Source: Flavobacterium sp. W4I14
GTDB lineage: Bacteria > Bacteroidota > Bacteroidia > Sphingobacteriales > Sphingobacteriaceae
Reading direction: 5' to 3'
Length of the DNA: 64,000 bases
Assembly (NCBI GenBank): GCA_030817875.1
Contig: JAUSZU010000001.1
Coordinates: 992,001 to 1,056,000 of the forward strand
The notes beneath the pieces were generated by a model. That model was not told where the DNA came from, did not search any database, and was given only the letters and a program-made list of their open reading frames with translations. A program made the position numbers and the translations under genes. Of the stretch, positions 36,067 through 44,839 are shown piece after piece; positions within the stretch are counted from its first letter, which is position 1, and every line of letters starts with the position of its first letter.

Positions 36067-37152
36067 ATGGCACATAACCTTAATTACAACAGCAGAACAG
36101 ATAAACACAGTTTTTTTTCGGTAAAGGAAAAAGCATGGCATGGACTGGGTAAGATAGTGGAATCTTATCCCACCTCTGCCGAAGCGCTAAAATTTGCAGG
36201 CTTGGACTATAACGTAGAGAAACGTCCGCTATTTACTGTTGATTCCCGTAACCTCGTTACTTTTCAGAGCAAAGATTCTGGGGAGCTGAATGATGCTTTT
36301 ATGCCCGATATTTTAGTGCCTAACTTTTATTCAACCGTTAGGACGGATACAGAGGATGTTCTCGGAGTGGTGGGCAAGGATTATAAAGTAGTACAGAATA
36401 TAGAGGCATTTTCTTTTTTTGACAGTATTGTTGGCGGTGGTGAGGGCATCCTTTATGAAACCGCAGGGGCTTTGGGCAAAGGGGAACGCATTTTTATTAC
36501 CGCTAAACTGCCCTCTTATATCAAGGTTGGAAAGGATGACCTTATCGAACAATACCTCTTTCTGACCACTTCACATGATGGCTTCGGTAGCATTACGGCC
36601 GCTTTCACCCCTGTGCGCATCGTATGCAACAATACGCTTAATGCCGCATTAAAAAATTCATCAAATGTTGTCCGAATCCGTCATTCTTCGGGTGCTAACG
36701 ACAGGCTTAAACAGGCGCACACCCTTATGGGTATTTCGGGCAGGATAGGAGATGAAATGGAGCAGTTATTTAACCGATGGGCAAATGTCCGCATTACCGA
36801 TGCCGACCTAAAAAAACTGGTGCAGACAGCAATGGCTCCAAACAGGGAGGTTTTGGACAAACTGCAAAAAGGGCTGATCGATGAGGCTTCAAGTGTCTAT
36901 AAAAATATCGTGGATGAAGTCTATGGCTATGCCGTGAGCGCACCCTCACAGCAGACCGATACCGCAAGAGGTACATTGTTCGGTGCATATAATGCGGTAA
37001 CAGGCTACTATCAGAATGCCCGAAAGTTCAAGGATGGAGAAGCAAAGTTTAAATCCATAATCGAGGGAACGGCCAAGCAGAGGGGACAGTCAGCGTTTGA
37101 CCTGTGCCTTGAGCTTGGAAAAAGCGGCAATGTTGCCTTTCAGTTGAATTAA
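36067..37152 (+). CDS. DUF932 (phage/plasmid-like) protein, 361 aa
   Basis: The start MAHNLNYNSRTDKHSFFSVK-EKAWHGLG and segments such as TSHDGFGSITAAFTPVRIVC and NNTLNAAL match the DUF932 family. These proteins are frequent on plasmids and conjugative elements, usually beside ssb as here, and have no established function. Full family length, no membrane segment. The order ssb-DUF932 followed by the PRTRC genes supports an element-maintenance or establishment role. Confidence 0.9.
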   Translation: MAHNLNYNSRTDKHSFFSVKEKAWHGLGKIVESYPTSAEALKFAGLDYNVEKRPLFTVDSRNLVTFQSKDSGELNDAFMPDILVPNFYSTVRTDTEDVLGVVGKDYKVVQNIEAFSFFDSIVGGGEGILYETAGALGKGERIFITAKLPSYIKVGKDDLIEQYLFLTTSHDGFGSITAAFTPVRIVCNNTLNAALKNSSNVVRIRHSSGANDRLKQAHTLMGISGRIGDEMEQLFNRWANVRITDADLKKLVQTAMAPNREVLDKLQKGLIDEASSVYKNIVDEVYGYAVSAPSQQTDTARGTLFGAYNAVTGYYQNARKFKDGEAKFKSIIEGTAKQRGQSAFDLCLELGKSGNVAFQLN

Positions 37153-37198
37153 TAACCAAACGGGGGCGGTTTTACCGCTCCCACTAAAACTTAAGACC

Positions 37199-37420
37199 AT
37201 GAGCATTTTAACAGATCATACGGAATACAGGGCTTTGTTCGCAATTGCACAGACCTTATCACATTTTGAGCGATTGTCAGATATGGGCGTTTCAGCAGGG
37301 GATGCCATTCGCATCCGTCATGCGGAGAACATCATTAAAGATGTGATCGGCAACAATGGATATGAGATTTTATATAAAAGCAATAGTGTAGCACTTAGAA
37401 AAATAAAGGAGGTAAAATAA
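37199..37420 (+). CDS. Small element-associated protein, 73 aa
   Basis: An all-helical protein (EYRALFAIAQTLSHFERLSD) with no recognised catalytic motif. Its TAA overlaps the following ATG (TAATG at 37418-37422), so translation is coupled to the PRTRC protein E gene. Seen next to DUF932 and PRTRC genes, it is likely part of the same functional group, but its role is unknown. Confidence 0.6.
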   Translation: MSILTDHTEYRALFAIAQTLSHFERLSDMGVSAGDAIRIRHAENIIKDVIGNNGYEILYKSNSVALRKIKEVK

Positions 37421-37971
37421 TGAGAACTAATTTTTTTCAAGCCATACAGCGCCTTAACGGTGTTGGCGTATGGGTATTTAATATATCATTTTCGGCAGAA
37501 AATGAAATGGTGGTTTCGGTTATGCTAAAGGATAAGGCGGTCAATGACGGAAAATATCCGATACCGCCGATGGTTTACAGGGGAACCCCACAGGAAATAG
37601 ATGAGGGTATATTTGATGCACTTGTTGAGCCTGTTAAGGAAACCAATAGCTTATTTGCCAATATTTCAGCGTACAATAAAGGGCTTGCCGAGGCAAGGGC
37701 AAAGATTACGGTAAAGGCCAAGAGCGATAAAAACATAGCTGAAAAATCTGTCGAAAATACCAAGGTCGCTGATCCTGCAGAAGAGCCTATGCAGGAAAGG
37801 CCAAAATTCGAGGATGTGTTGGCCGAAATCAATAACCTGAATGCAGAATGTAAATATGCCGATGCACTTGCACTGCTTCCTGCGGCAGAAAGCTATCCCG
37901 AGAAAAAAACGGAAATCGAGAAGCTGAAAAAAGAACTGGAATGGAAAAGCAAACAGCTGTCCTTATTGTAA
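37420..37971 (+). CDS. PRTRC system protein E
   Basis: The N-terminal 80 residues (MRTNFFQAIQRLNGVGVWVF, DKAVNDGKYPIPPMVYRGTP) match PRTRC protein E as I know it. A Lys- and Glu-rich linker leads to a helical C-terminus. PRTRC (ParB-related, ThiF-related cassette) sets occur on plasmids and conjugative elements, with an unestablished role. Fits by position ahead of proteins C, B and ThiF. Confidence 0.75.
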   Translation: MRTNFFQAIQRLNGVGVWVFNISFSAENEMVVSVMLKDKAVNDGKYPIPPMVYRGTPQEIDEGIFDALVEPVKETNSLFANISAYNKGLAEARAKITVKAKSDKNIAEKSVENTKVADPAEEPMQERPKFEDVLAEINNLNAECKYADALALLPAAESYPEKKTEIEKLKKELEWKSKQLSLL

Positions 37972-37990
37972 AACCTAAAATTTAAATATT

Positions 37991-38209
37991 ATGTTGAGTG
38001 CAAGCCTATTACCAAGGCTGTTCGTCCTTAAAGAAAGGGAACAGGACATCCGCTTATCTGACCCATCGGGGACTTTCAGTCCCGAACAGGTCATGGATTT
38101 CTATTCGGGAACATACCCGATTTTGACTACAGCCAAGATCGAAGGCCCCGAAATCACAGGGGATGAAATCGAGTACAGGTTTATAACCAAACTCGGAACT
38201 AAGGGATAA
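37991..38209 (+). CDS. PRTRC system protein C
   Basis: 72 residues. LPRLFVLKEREQDIRLSDPS and SPEQVMDFYSGTYPILTTAK are typical of PRTRC protein C, and the length is normal. It lies 19 bp after the protein E gene and 2 bp before a 56-residue ORF, so these are read from one message. Confidence 0.85.
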   Translation: MLSASLLPRLFVLKEREQDIRLSDPSGTFSPEQVMDFYSGTYPILTTAKIEGPEITGDEIEYRFITKLGTKG

Positions 38210-38211
38210 AC

Positions 38212-38382
38212 ATGAAAAGGAGGACAAGATGCATCAGAACCAAGCCCTACACCAAGGAGTATTATCTGCACCAACAGCTCGCACGCTTCGTGCAGAACCT
38301 AGACCATACGCCCGATCTTTCAGAGATCAGAAGCACTCAGCGAAAACCTGCACCATTGAGCCTTGTCGAAATGGTTTTCTGA
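38212..38382 (+). CDS. Small basic protein within the PRTRC cassette, 56 aa
   Basis: ATG at 38212 lies 2 bp after the protein C stop. The product begins MKRRTRCIRTKPYTKEYYLH and continues QQLARFVQNLDHTPDLSEIR. Its protein-like helices with Lys and Arg contrast with the other frame across the same bases, which reads as Ala-, Arg- and Pro-rich nonsense. It therefore decides the start of the next gene, which should be 38400 and not 38229. Probably a DNA-binding or structural helper; family not known. Confidence 0.65.
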   Translation: MKRRTRCIRTKPYTKEYYLHQQLARFVQNLDHTPDLSEIRSTQRKPAPLSLVEMVF

Positions 38383-38399
38383 ATTTCAATTTTACACCT

Positions 38400-39407
38400 A
38401 TGGTCAAAGATATTCCAGAGGAACTCCGTAACAGAAAAAAAACGGAACAGGATTTTTTTAACTCGGTCGAAAACCTGTGCAAACTCTATGGGATTTGTAT
38501 GGATAGATATGATTCAGCACCATATCCACAGAATATAGCCATCACATTTAATGCGCTGAATGAAAAATTAGGGGCAATTGATCAGGAAATTGCCCTTAAC
38601 CTGATGGCTTGGGAAGATAAGACGACCTGTTTAGTCACCGTAAAAAAATACGATACAGGCATGACCCTTTTCTATCTGCCCGTTGAACCCCTGTACAGGC
38701 TTTTGCAGGACAGGCAGAGGAAGCCCACCGCAGAACTTTTGCTGTCGGTCTGTGCCTACCTCTATCAGACCGCAGGGGTTTCCTATCATACAGAGGACAG
38801 CAGTTATTTAAGCTATATCTATAATATGGTGGAAGAATGGAATCTTGAACCCGAATGCTTTGAGCAGGAGGGAGAGCAGGAAATTTTTCTTAGTGAGATC
38901 ACCTACATCAGGAAATCGGGGGAAGAGCTACTAGGTAAAATCGGTAATCCCCGACACCTAAAAGCCTTAAAGAAAAGGTGCGACAGATTTCAACCTATGG
39001 GCGAGACAGAAGAAAAGCTGAAAGATATTGCCGATAGGGTTTGCACGTTAATGTTTGATTATCCCGACCGCTCGATTATGAACAGTATATATAACGGTGC
39101 ATTTGCGTCAGATTCTGATGCAGATGGGCTGATCACTGCCGATCAGTACATTTCTTTTTTTTGGAGCAGTTCGGACTGCCTTTACGATCAGCTGATGGAT
39201 TCGGTAAATGCGGAACTAAATGAGATCGGTTCGATAGATGAGCCTGTGAGTGTTCAGTTTTTTGATACCCCACAACCCGCCATTTCCCATGATCTCTCCT
39301 TTGAAAGCCGCTTTTTTGATCTCCTTCATGATATATCGGATAACCTAAACAGTTTTGAATATGAAAAACATTACACAACTACTGAACAAGATTTATCAGC
39401 CGTATAA
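38400..39407 (+). CDS. PRTRC-associated protein, 335 aa
   Basis: I chose ATG 38400 (MVKDIPEELRNRKKTEQDFF) because the preceding bases code for the 56-aa gene in another frame. The sequence is acidic and mostly helical, with no membrane segment or known active site (LYFLPVEPLYRLLQDR-like core, ALNLMAWEDKTTCLVTVKKY). Its position between proteins C and B is where Bacteroidota cassettes carry a variable gene. Its 3' end overlaps the protein B gene by 47 bp. Confidence 0.65.
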   Translation: MVKDIPEELRNRKKTEQDFFNSVENLCKLYGICMDRYDSAPYPQNIAITFNALNEKLGAIDQEIALNLMAWEDKTTCLVTVKKYDTGMTLFYLPVEPLYRLLQDRQRKPTAELLLSVCAYLYQTAGVSYHTEDSSYLSYIYNMVEEWNLEPECFEQEGEQEIFLSEITYIRKSGEELLGKIGNPRHLKALKKRCDRFQPMGETEEKLKDIADRVCTLMFDYPDRSIMNSIYNGAFASDSDADGLITADQYISFFWSSSDCLYDQLMDSVNAELNEIGSIDEPVSVQFFDTPQPAISHDLSFESRFFDLLHDISDNLNSFEYEKHYTTTEQDLSAV

Positions 39408-40074
39408 AGCTTTGTTATTTTATCGGTCAGAAAGCGAAAATGATCATTATGTCGAAAGCTATGACATAGACAGTTTTGGCAAACCGATAAATGCACATCC
39501 ACTCTCGGTAAAGGAAAGCGAAAGGCTTGCCAAGGCTTTGAAAAATTCTACTGAAAAAAGCTCACGGTTTCTACAGCCCGAAGGACTGATCCCCGAAAAC
39601 GTACTTTATATCAATGGGAAAGGTGATGGATGCGCGGTATGGTTTACCAAAGAGTGTAGAAAATATCTCCATTTTAGAAAAGAACTCGGTATTTCAGATG
39701 GGGAAGCTTCGCTGCCGCCATTATTATGGAAAGCGACAAGATCGCAGGTATGGATTTGGGCATTGGAAAAAAATGAACGACCCGATTATTCTGCAAAGCT
39801 ATACTTTTCGCCATTCTTCAACTCTTATACTGATGGCAGGGTTTGCATGGGAAACGTAAATATCAATATTCCCCAAGGGTGCAGACTGGAAAAGTTTATT
39901 ACGGATTGGGAACGTTATTATTTTGCCTCCGCTTTCAGTCATCTATTGGATGATGTATCGCCAGTTAAAACCAATGTTGTTCAGCTTTGGAAAAAACTGA
40001 TCGGAAAAAATAAAACCTTTCCTAAAAACCTGCTCAAGAAGTCAAACCAAAAACTTAACGATCTTTTAATATGA
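39361..40074 (+). CDS. PRTRC system protein B
   Basis: Started at ATG 39361 (MKNITQLLNKIYQPYKALLF) within the previous gene. LYINGKGDGCAVWFTKECRK, SLPPLLWKATRSQVWIWALE and SFFNSYTDGRVCMGNVNI-like stretches match PRTRC protein B. Its stop overlaps the ThiF gene as ATGA, so the two proteins are probably made in equal amounts. Confidence 0.85.
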   Translation: MKNITQLLNKIYQPYKALLFYRSESENDHYVESYDIDSFGKPINAHPLSVKESERLAKALKNSTEKSSRFLQPEGLIPENVLYINGKGDGCAVWFTKECRKYLHFRKELGISDGEASLPPLLWKATRSQVWIWALEKNERPDYSAKLYFSPFFNSYTDGRVCMGNVNINIPQGCRLEKFITDWERYYFASAFSHLLDDVSPVKTNVVQLWKKLIGKNKTFPKNLLKKSNQKLNDLLI

Positions 40075-40853
40075 ACAGCGAAAAAAAACGGGTACACATC
40101 GTACCTCCATATCTTTTGAATCCTACCAATCCGATTTCTGTAAATCTCATTGGCGCAGGAGGGACAGGCAGTCAGATGCTTACTGCACTTGCGCGGATAA
40201 ACCACTCACTTAATACCCTTGGCCATGCAGGGTTGCATGTACGGGTGTTTGATGATGATTTAGTGCAACCTGCAAATCTAGCGAGGCAGTTATTTACCGA
40301 GAACGAGATAGGGCTTAATAAGGGAGTGGCATTGATCAACCGCATCAACCGCTTTTTTGGAACCAACTGGAAAGCTGTTTCCGAGCGTTTCACAAAGGGA
40401 AAGAATTCCGCCGCAAACATCACCCTTTGCTGTGTTGATACAATCGGGGCAAGAATAGAGATTGATGAAATACTGCATGCCAAACAAAAACAGACCCAAA
40501 GGGATAGCAATATTTACTTCTTAGATTTCGGTAACAGCAAAGATTCGGGGCAGATGGTGCTTTCAACGGTTGGAGAGATCAAACAAGCCCAGTCGGAGAG
40601 GTTTGCTACTATTGGGATCCTGCCCTCACTAGTGGACGATTATCGGGAGATGTTGGCAGAAGGAGGAGAACTGGATGAAACACCAAGCTGTTCGCTTGCC
40701 GAGGCATTGAACAAACAGGATCTTTTTATCAACTCAGTTTTAGCCAATATGGGTGCATCGTTTCTGTGGCAGATGTTGCGGGTTGGGATCATAGAGAACC
40801 GTGGTTTCTTTCTTAACCTTGGAAGTTTCCGCACTCAGCAGATACCAGTATAA
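40071..40853 (+). CDS. PRTRC ThiF-family protein
   Basis: Residues 22-60 hold a nucleotide-binding fold: VNLIGAGGTGSQ (GxGGxGS) and HVRVFDDDLVQPANLARQLF, the E1/ThiF/MoeB acidic site. The internal CCVDTIGAR is also typical. ThiF/E1 proteins adenylate a partner C-terminus; no ubiquitin-like partner is seen here. The zinc-binding Cys pairs of true E1s were not found. The 260-residue length agrees with PRTRC ThiF proteins. It is the last gene of the cassette, before a GC-rich hairpin. Confidence 0.9.
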   Translation: MNSEKKRVHIVPPYLLNPTNPISVNLIGAGGTGSQMLTALARINHSLNTLGHAGLHVRVFDDDLVQPANLARQLFTENEIGLNKGVALINRINRFFGTNWKAVSERFTKGKNSAANITLCCVDTIGARIEIDEILHAKQKQTQRDSNIYFLDFGNSKDSGQMVLSTVGEIKQAQSERFATIGILPSLVDDYREMLAEGGELDETPSCSLAEALNKQDLFINSVLANMGASFLWQMLRVGIIENRGFFLNLGSFRTQQIPV

Positions 40854-40874
40854 GTTTTTTGAAAATCGTCCGGC

Positions 40875-40891
40875 GGCGGGCTTCGCCCGCC
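40875..40891 (+). terminator. GC-rich hairpin after the PRTRC cassette
   Basis: GGCGGGC-TTC-GCCCGCC is a perfect 7-bp stem with a 3-nt loop, 22 bp after the ThiF stop. Only a short CAATTTTC follows, so it is a weak intrinsic terminator or an mRNA-stabilising hairpin. Confidence 0.6.
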
Positions 40892-41045
40892 CAATTTTCG
40901 GCATCGGTTTTCCATGGCACAATTGCCCGGTCAAAAACCGACTGCCGCTTTTAAGATGTACCTAAATTGGCAATGTAGTCTTTTAATGAGTTGGACTCAC
41001 TAAGTATTTATGGTATTTGTTCATTTTATTGAGTTATCTACTTAT

Positions 41046-41354
41046 TCAATCATTATCGTAGATATCATATTCACTGCTAGAAAGTACCTCGAATTTTTTG
41101 TAAAATTCGCCCCGATGGTAAAACATGTAGGTAAGCGGGCTGGTCTTTAAGCCTGTTCCAACTATATGCCAGTCTGATTCACATATTATCTCCATCAATT
41201 GGTCTTCCGTAAAATTGTATATATCTTCATTTTGCACATAAATCAGTATACAGTTGTTTTTTCCTGCGGTTACCAGCCATCCGCGCTGACTGAAATATTC
41301 GGCCAGGAGTAACGCTCTCGCCTTAACATAATCGCTTGACTCATTTATTTCCAT
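41046..41354 (-). CDS. Hypothetical protein, 102 aa
   Basis: Soluble alpha/beta protein (YVKARALLLAEYFSQRGWLV, IYNFTEDQLMEIICESDWHI) without membrane segment, ending in an acidic tail DIYDND. It lies between the PRTRC cassette and the LytTR genes and faces the cassette. No family recognised. Confidence 0.5.
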   Translation of the reverse strand: MEINESSDYVKARALLLAEYFSQRGWLVTAGKNNCILIYVQNEDIYNFTEDQLMEIICESDWHIVGTGLKTSPLTYMFYHRGEFYKKFEVLSSSEYDIYDND

Positions 41355-41722
41355 GTAAACAAAATAAATAAAAAACCTGAAACTTAAAAATCTTGCTTCA
41401 GCCAGGGTAAGGTGAAGGGGGAGCAGCTGAGATCTGAATCATTTTACTTTATAGTTGGAGGGTGGGCTAAGCCTGATTATTTGAAAAGCATGCTTGGTAT
41501 TTACGCTTAAAGCATATCCCGCGTTTATAAAGCAAAAAGGGATAATCAAATTAATGATTACCCCCATCTAAATTAACGCTCTCAACTGAAAGTTGATGTA
41601 AGGCTCTCACCCCTTACAAAACAATTATACGCAAAAAAAGGCTAATCGGTTTTAATGCAAGAAATAACTTCCGCATACGCGCCATCTACAAGGCAAAGTT
41701 GAGCTAGTCCAAATAACATTCT
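41355..41722. other. Intergenic stretch without a supported gene
   Basis: No open frame or obvious RNA. It holds the upstream region of the 102-residue gene and the 3' end region of the reverse-strand gene at 41723. Confidence 0.4.
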
Positions 41723-42295
41723 TTAAAGCTTATAGATGTAACTTACTTTTCGTTTTGTGTATTGATACGCATTATTTTTGTCCTGCATGGCCAGTTCGTC
41801 GATATAGCGGTTTGCCAGAACTTTATAGTTATCGAACAACTCCTTCCGTGAAATCATCTGCGCATTATTGAACATCCAGGATTCATCGCCCGTAAAACGG
41901 TAGCAGAGTTCACTATAAATTTGTGCCCTGAGTTGCTTTGCCCTGAAGTCTTTCATGCCTATTTTTATTGCTTTTTCTATCTGCTCTTTTGCCTTGGTTA
42001 GATTTTCTAAAGTTCCTTTAGTACGTTGATATGGCTCTGCCAGCATTTGGTTATGCGTATAATATATCAGCGCGCGATAGAAAAGACTGGTTGTATCATC
42101 GGGGTTCCTGATGAGGTTTTTATCCAGGCTATCTGCCACCTTTGCGTATTTCCCCTTGGGCGGTACATTCAGCAGGTTATCTTCAACGGTAACAAGTAGG
42201 CCATTTACAGACCTTGTCTGGGGAAGCTGCCCCCAAGATGATAGGAAACTAAATAAGCCAGCTATTAAGATAATTTTTGTGGTCAGTATTTTCAT
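41723..42295 (-). CDS. Exported TPR-like protein, 190 aa
   Basis: I set the start at 42295 because MKILTTKIILIAGLFSFLSS begins a clear signal peptide; the longer frame adds 22 residues without it. The mature part has helical repeats resembling TPRs (DTTSLFYRALIYYTHNQMLA, TKAKEQIEKAIKIGMKDFRA). It lies 62 bp after the sensor kinase gene in the same direction, so it may be the third gene of the LytTR unit. Probably periplasmic; function unknown. Confidence 0.6.
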   Translation of the reverse strand: MKILTTKIILIAGLFSFLSSWGQLPQTRSVNGLLVTVEDNLLNVPPKGKYAKVADSLDKNLIRNPDDTTSLFYRALIYYTHNQMLAEPYQRTKGTLENLTKAKEQIEKAIKIGMKDFRAKQLRAQIYSELCYRFTGDESWMFNNAQMISRKELFDNYKVLANRYIDELAMQDKNNAYQYTKRKVSYIYKL

Positions 42296-42357
42296 ATAAT
42301 GATAGATTTTGATACAGTTATAAAAGGCTGAAAATGGTTCGTTATCTAAATAGGCCA

Positions 42358-43431
42358 TCAATCGGTTCTTACTTTGATTTCAATTTCAAAATATTGCTCT
42401 CTAATCCCATAATGCATTCTTGCAGCGCTTCCATATGCTATCTCCAACCTTTGGCGTATGTTTTCCAATCCCTTGTGCATGCTGGTTGCCCTGCTTTTTC
42501 TATTCGGTAGGTTTCGTGATTGTATGGTAAGGAATTCGCCGCAGTGGTTTATTGCTAATTTGGCGGGATGTTGGGGATCAAGAAAGATTCCGTGTTTAAA
42601 TATGTTCTCGGCAAGGGTTACCAGTACAAGGGGAATGAACTTTATCTTTTCTATGCCGTCCCCTATTTCAAAAGTAAGGCTAAGTTTCTCCTCAAACCGT
42701 GTACTGTGAAGCATGATCAGGCTTTTTACTTGGTTAATCTCTTCTTTCAGGGGGATAGTGGACTCTGTGAATTCACAGTCTATACTATAACGCATGATAT
42801 CGGATAAGGTCATTACTGCTTCAGCTGCTTTTGGCGAGCTGGCCAATATGTCCTGATAGATAAAGCTAAGTGTATTGAAGAGTAGGTGTGGGTTGATCTG
42901 TGCCTTTAGGTAGGAATTTCTAGACTGTTCGAGTTTTGCCTCCATTTCACTTTTGGAAAGCTCGATCTGGAAACTGGCTTTTTCAGCAGCCTCTCTGGTC
43001 TTCACCTCTTTAAGATGAACGAGAAATAGATAATAAAAGGCTGCATTTCCCATAAATAGCGCGGCCCGATATAACACACCAAGAACATATTTATGACCCA
43101 TCTCGAGTTCCTGAACAGTCTTCCAGGACTGGTGCTTCAGAATCCTGGTATCTACGATGTAATTCACAAGTAGATAACATAAAAATGTAAAGCCGCCAAT
43201 TAGGGGAAGTTTCCATACCCAGTGAACGTTGGCTCTGAATATTATAGGATAGGCCCAATGTGCACAGAAATAAAAGAGCAAAATATTTATGATGTAATGG
43301 ATAATATAGCTTTCAGTATCACCGAACAGGCCAGTGGAAAAGCCGACAATAAATATCTCGCATAGGATAAAGACTGTCCATCCGATCAGGTGGACCTTTT
43401 GCTTTTTTATAAAATTTAGAATAATGTTCAT
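42358..43431 (-). CDS. LytS-type sensor histidine kinase, 357 aa
   Basis: Start chosen at 43431 (MNIILNFIKKQKVHLIGWTV); the upstream extension is Cys-rich and not signal-like. Four hydrophobic segments in the first 150 residues form a membrane sensor. A coiled coil leads to the phosphorylation site YLKAQINPHLLFNTLSFIYQ (His in NPHLLFN). The ATP site reads VLVTLAENIFKHG, then GLENIRQRLEIAYG. It is a His_kinase (LytS/YehU) family protein that would phosphorylate the LytTR regulator encoded upstream. Confidence 0.9.
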   Translation of the reverse strand: MNIILNFIKKQKVHLIGWTVFILCEIFIVGFSTGLFGDTESYIIHYIINILLFYFCAHWAYPIIFRANVHWVWKLPLIGGFTFLCYLLVNYIVDTRILKHQSWKTVQELEMGHKYVLGVLYRAALFMGNAAFYYLFLVHLKEVKTREAAEKASFQIELSKSEMEAKLEQSRNSYLKAQINPHLLFNTLSFIYQDILASSPKAAEAVMTLSDIMRYSIDCEFTESTIPLKEEINQVKSLIMLHSTRFEEKLSLTFEIGDGIEKIKFIPLVLVTLAENIFKHGIFLDPQHPAKLAINHCGEFLTIQSRNLPNRKSRATSMHKGLENIRQRLEIAYGSAARMHYGIREQYFEIEIKVRTD

Positions 43432-43680
43432 CACGGCTATAATCGCATTGGTCACCCCTGAATTATCCCCGGTGTAATAACTTTTTTCTGGCGTTTTTCT
43501 GCCCCTAGTTTCAGGGAATAAACTATGAAACACCAGCAGAAAAGGCTGAAGAAAAAAACAGTTTTTATCTTCCGCACGGCAGGGGACCGAAATCTCCAGA
43601 GCACTGATCCAACTGTGACCAGTCTCACCATTACCGTTACCGGGACACATATCAATGTAGACCGTTAAATTTAAGATCTG

Positions 43681-44409
43681 TTATATCCGGCCGGTTAACA
43701 AAGTCTTTTCTTCTAAAAACTTCAAAAGACCACTTTTATAAGTGCCCCCCATCTGTACCTGATACCCCTGGCCCAGATTTATGGTGTTGCCCACTATCTT
43801 CTGGATTTTATCTGCATTGATTACATGCGAACGGTGTACCCTGTAAAAAAGATCTTTGCAGAAAATTTTTTCAACTTCCTTTAAGGTCAGATACACGAGC
43901 TCCTTTTTATCGGCAGTAACCATACTGACATAGTTTTTTGCACTTTCAAAGTACAGGATCTCTTGCTTGTCGATCCTGGATAGCTTTCCCTTTTCACCGG
44001 TCTTAAAGAATTTGATGTTTTTCCCCTCTCCATCGGTTTTGGAAAGTTCGTTATCTATTATACCCATGACCGTTTGGGTAAATTTAGCGAGGTTAATCGG
44101 TTTGAGCAGATAATGGTTGGCCCTGACTTCAAAGGCTTCAAGTGATCTGTTATAAGCACTTGTAAAGATAATGGATCTGGCCTTTGGCCTGAGTTCCTTC
44201 GCGAGTTCTATGCCTGAAATATGTGGCATTTCAATGTCCAGGAAAATAATGTCAATGTCGTCCTCAGCGGTGATTCCCGAAAGGGCTTCAAGCGGATTGT
44301 TGAAGGTTTTGAACAGTTCAAGATTGGGCATTGAACCGATGTACGTTTTGAGTAGCGAAATTGCGTGTTTCTCATCGTCGATGATCACGCATCTTACCTT
44401 ATTTTTCAT
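43681..44409 (-). CDS. LytTR-type response regulator, 242 aa
   Basis: The receiver domain (1-120) is complete: acidic pair in IIDDEKHA, phosphoacceptor Asp58 in IIFLDIEMP, Thr in IIFTSAY, Lys in YLLKPI. The C-terminal LytTR DNA-binding domain reads ILYFESAKNYVSMVTADKKE, then FYRVHRSHVINADKI. It precedes the sensor kinase gene (about 250 bp) on the same strand, forming a cognate pair. Such pairs in this group often control nearby envelope or uptake genes; the SusC/SusD locus starts 1 kb away. Confidence 0.9.
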   Translation of the reverse strand: MKNKVRCVIIDDEKHAISLLKTYIGSMPNLELFKTFNNPLEALSGITAEDDIDIIFLDIEMPHISGIELAKELRPKARSIIFTSAYNRSLEAFEVRANHYLLKPINLAKFTQTVMGIIDNELSKTDGEGKNIKFFKTGEKGKLSRIDKQEILYFESAKNYVSMVTADKKELVYLTLKEVEKIFCKDLFYRVHRSHVINADKIQKIVGNTINLGQGYQVQMGGTYKSGLLKFLEEKTLLTGRI

Positions 44410-44509
44410 AGGCTATAGGGATGATTTGATATTTCTTTGTTTACTTCATTTTCTTATTTATTGTTAAAGGTGAATAATAAGGATATTTTGGTTTTCTAAT
44501 TGGTATTTA

Positions 44510-44782
44510 TTAATTGTCGGAAGAATTGCCACTCATGGTTGTGTAAAAACTGTCTCCATGATCTTGAATTATTTCATTTAGGCTAATTTCCAGTCCTTCG
44601 CAAATTTCGAGCAAAGTTGACATCATGAAATCTTCTTTAGCGTTTTCGATGTCGCTAATTTTTGAACGATCAATCTTGTCGCAAAGAATAGCAAGGGCTT
44701 GTTGTGATAGCCCTCTTGAAATTCGGAAATGGCGAACATTTTTTCCTATAATTTCAAAATACTTTTCATCACGCGCTCTCAT
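44510..44782 (-). CDS. XRE-type HTH regulator, 90 aa
   Basis: I chose ATG 44782 (MRARDEKYFEIIGKNVRHFR); an earlier start would put the first 19 residues over an operator-like palindrome. The HTH is LSQQALAILCDKIDRSKISD, then IENAKEDFMM, followed by a short tail. This size matches small phage-like repressors. GGCAATATTGCC lies 38 bp upstream and could be its own operator. Confidence 0.8.
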   Translation of the reverse strand: MRARDEKYFEIIGKNVRHFRISRGLSQQALAILCDKIDRSKISDIENAKEDFMMSTLLEICEGLEISLNEIIQDHGDSFYTTMSGNSSDN

Positions 44783-44819
44783 TGGGATGAAATTCCAACT
44801 AATCTGAAAATATGTTCGT

Positions 44820-44831
44820 GGCAATATTGCC
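44820..44831. promoter_or_regulatory. 12-bp perfect palindrome upstream of the XRE gene
   Basis: GGCAATATTGCC is perfectly self-complementary and lies 38 bp upstream of the chosen start of the XRE regulator. A repressor dimer binding here could block its own promoter. Confidence 0.45.
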
Positions 44832-44839
44832 ACAATCAA

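Noticed and set aside
40875-40891. GC-rich hairpin as a repeat (REP-like) element
   Set aside because: No second copy was noticed in the window; simpler as an end-of-operon hairpin.
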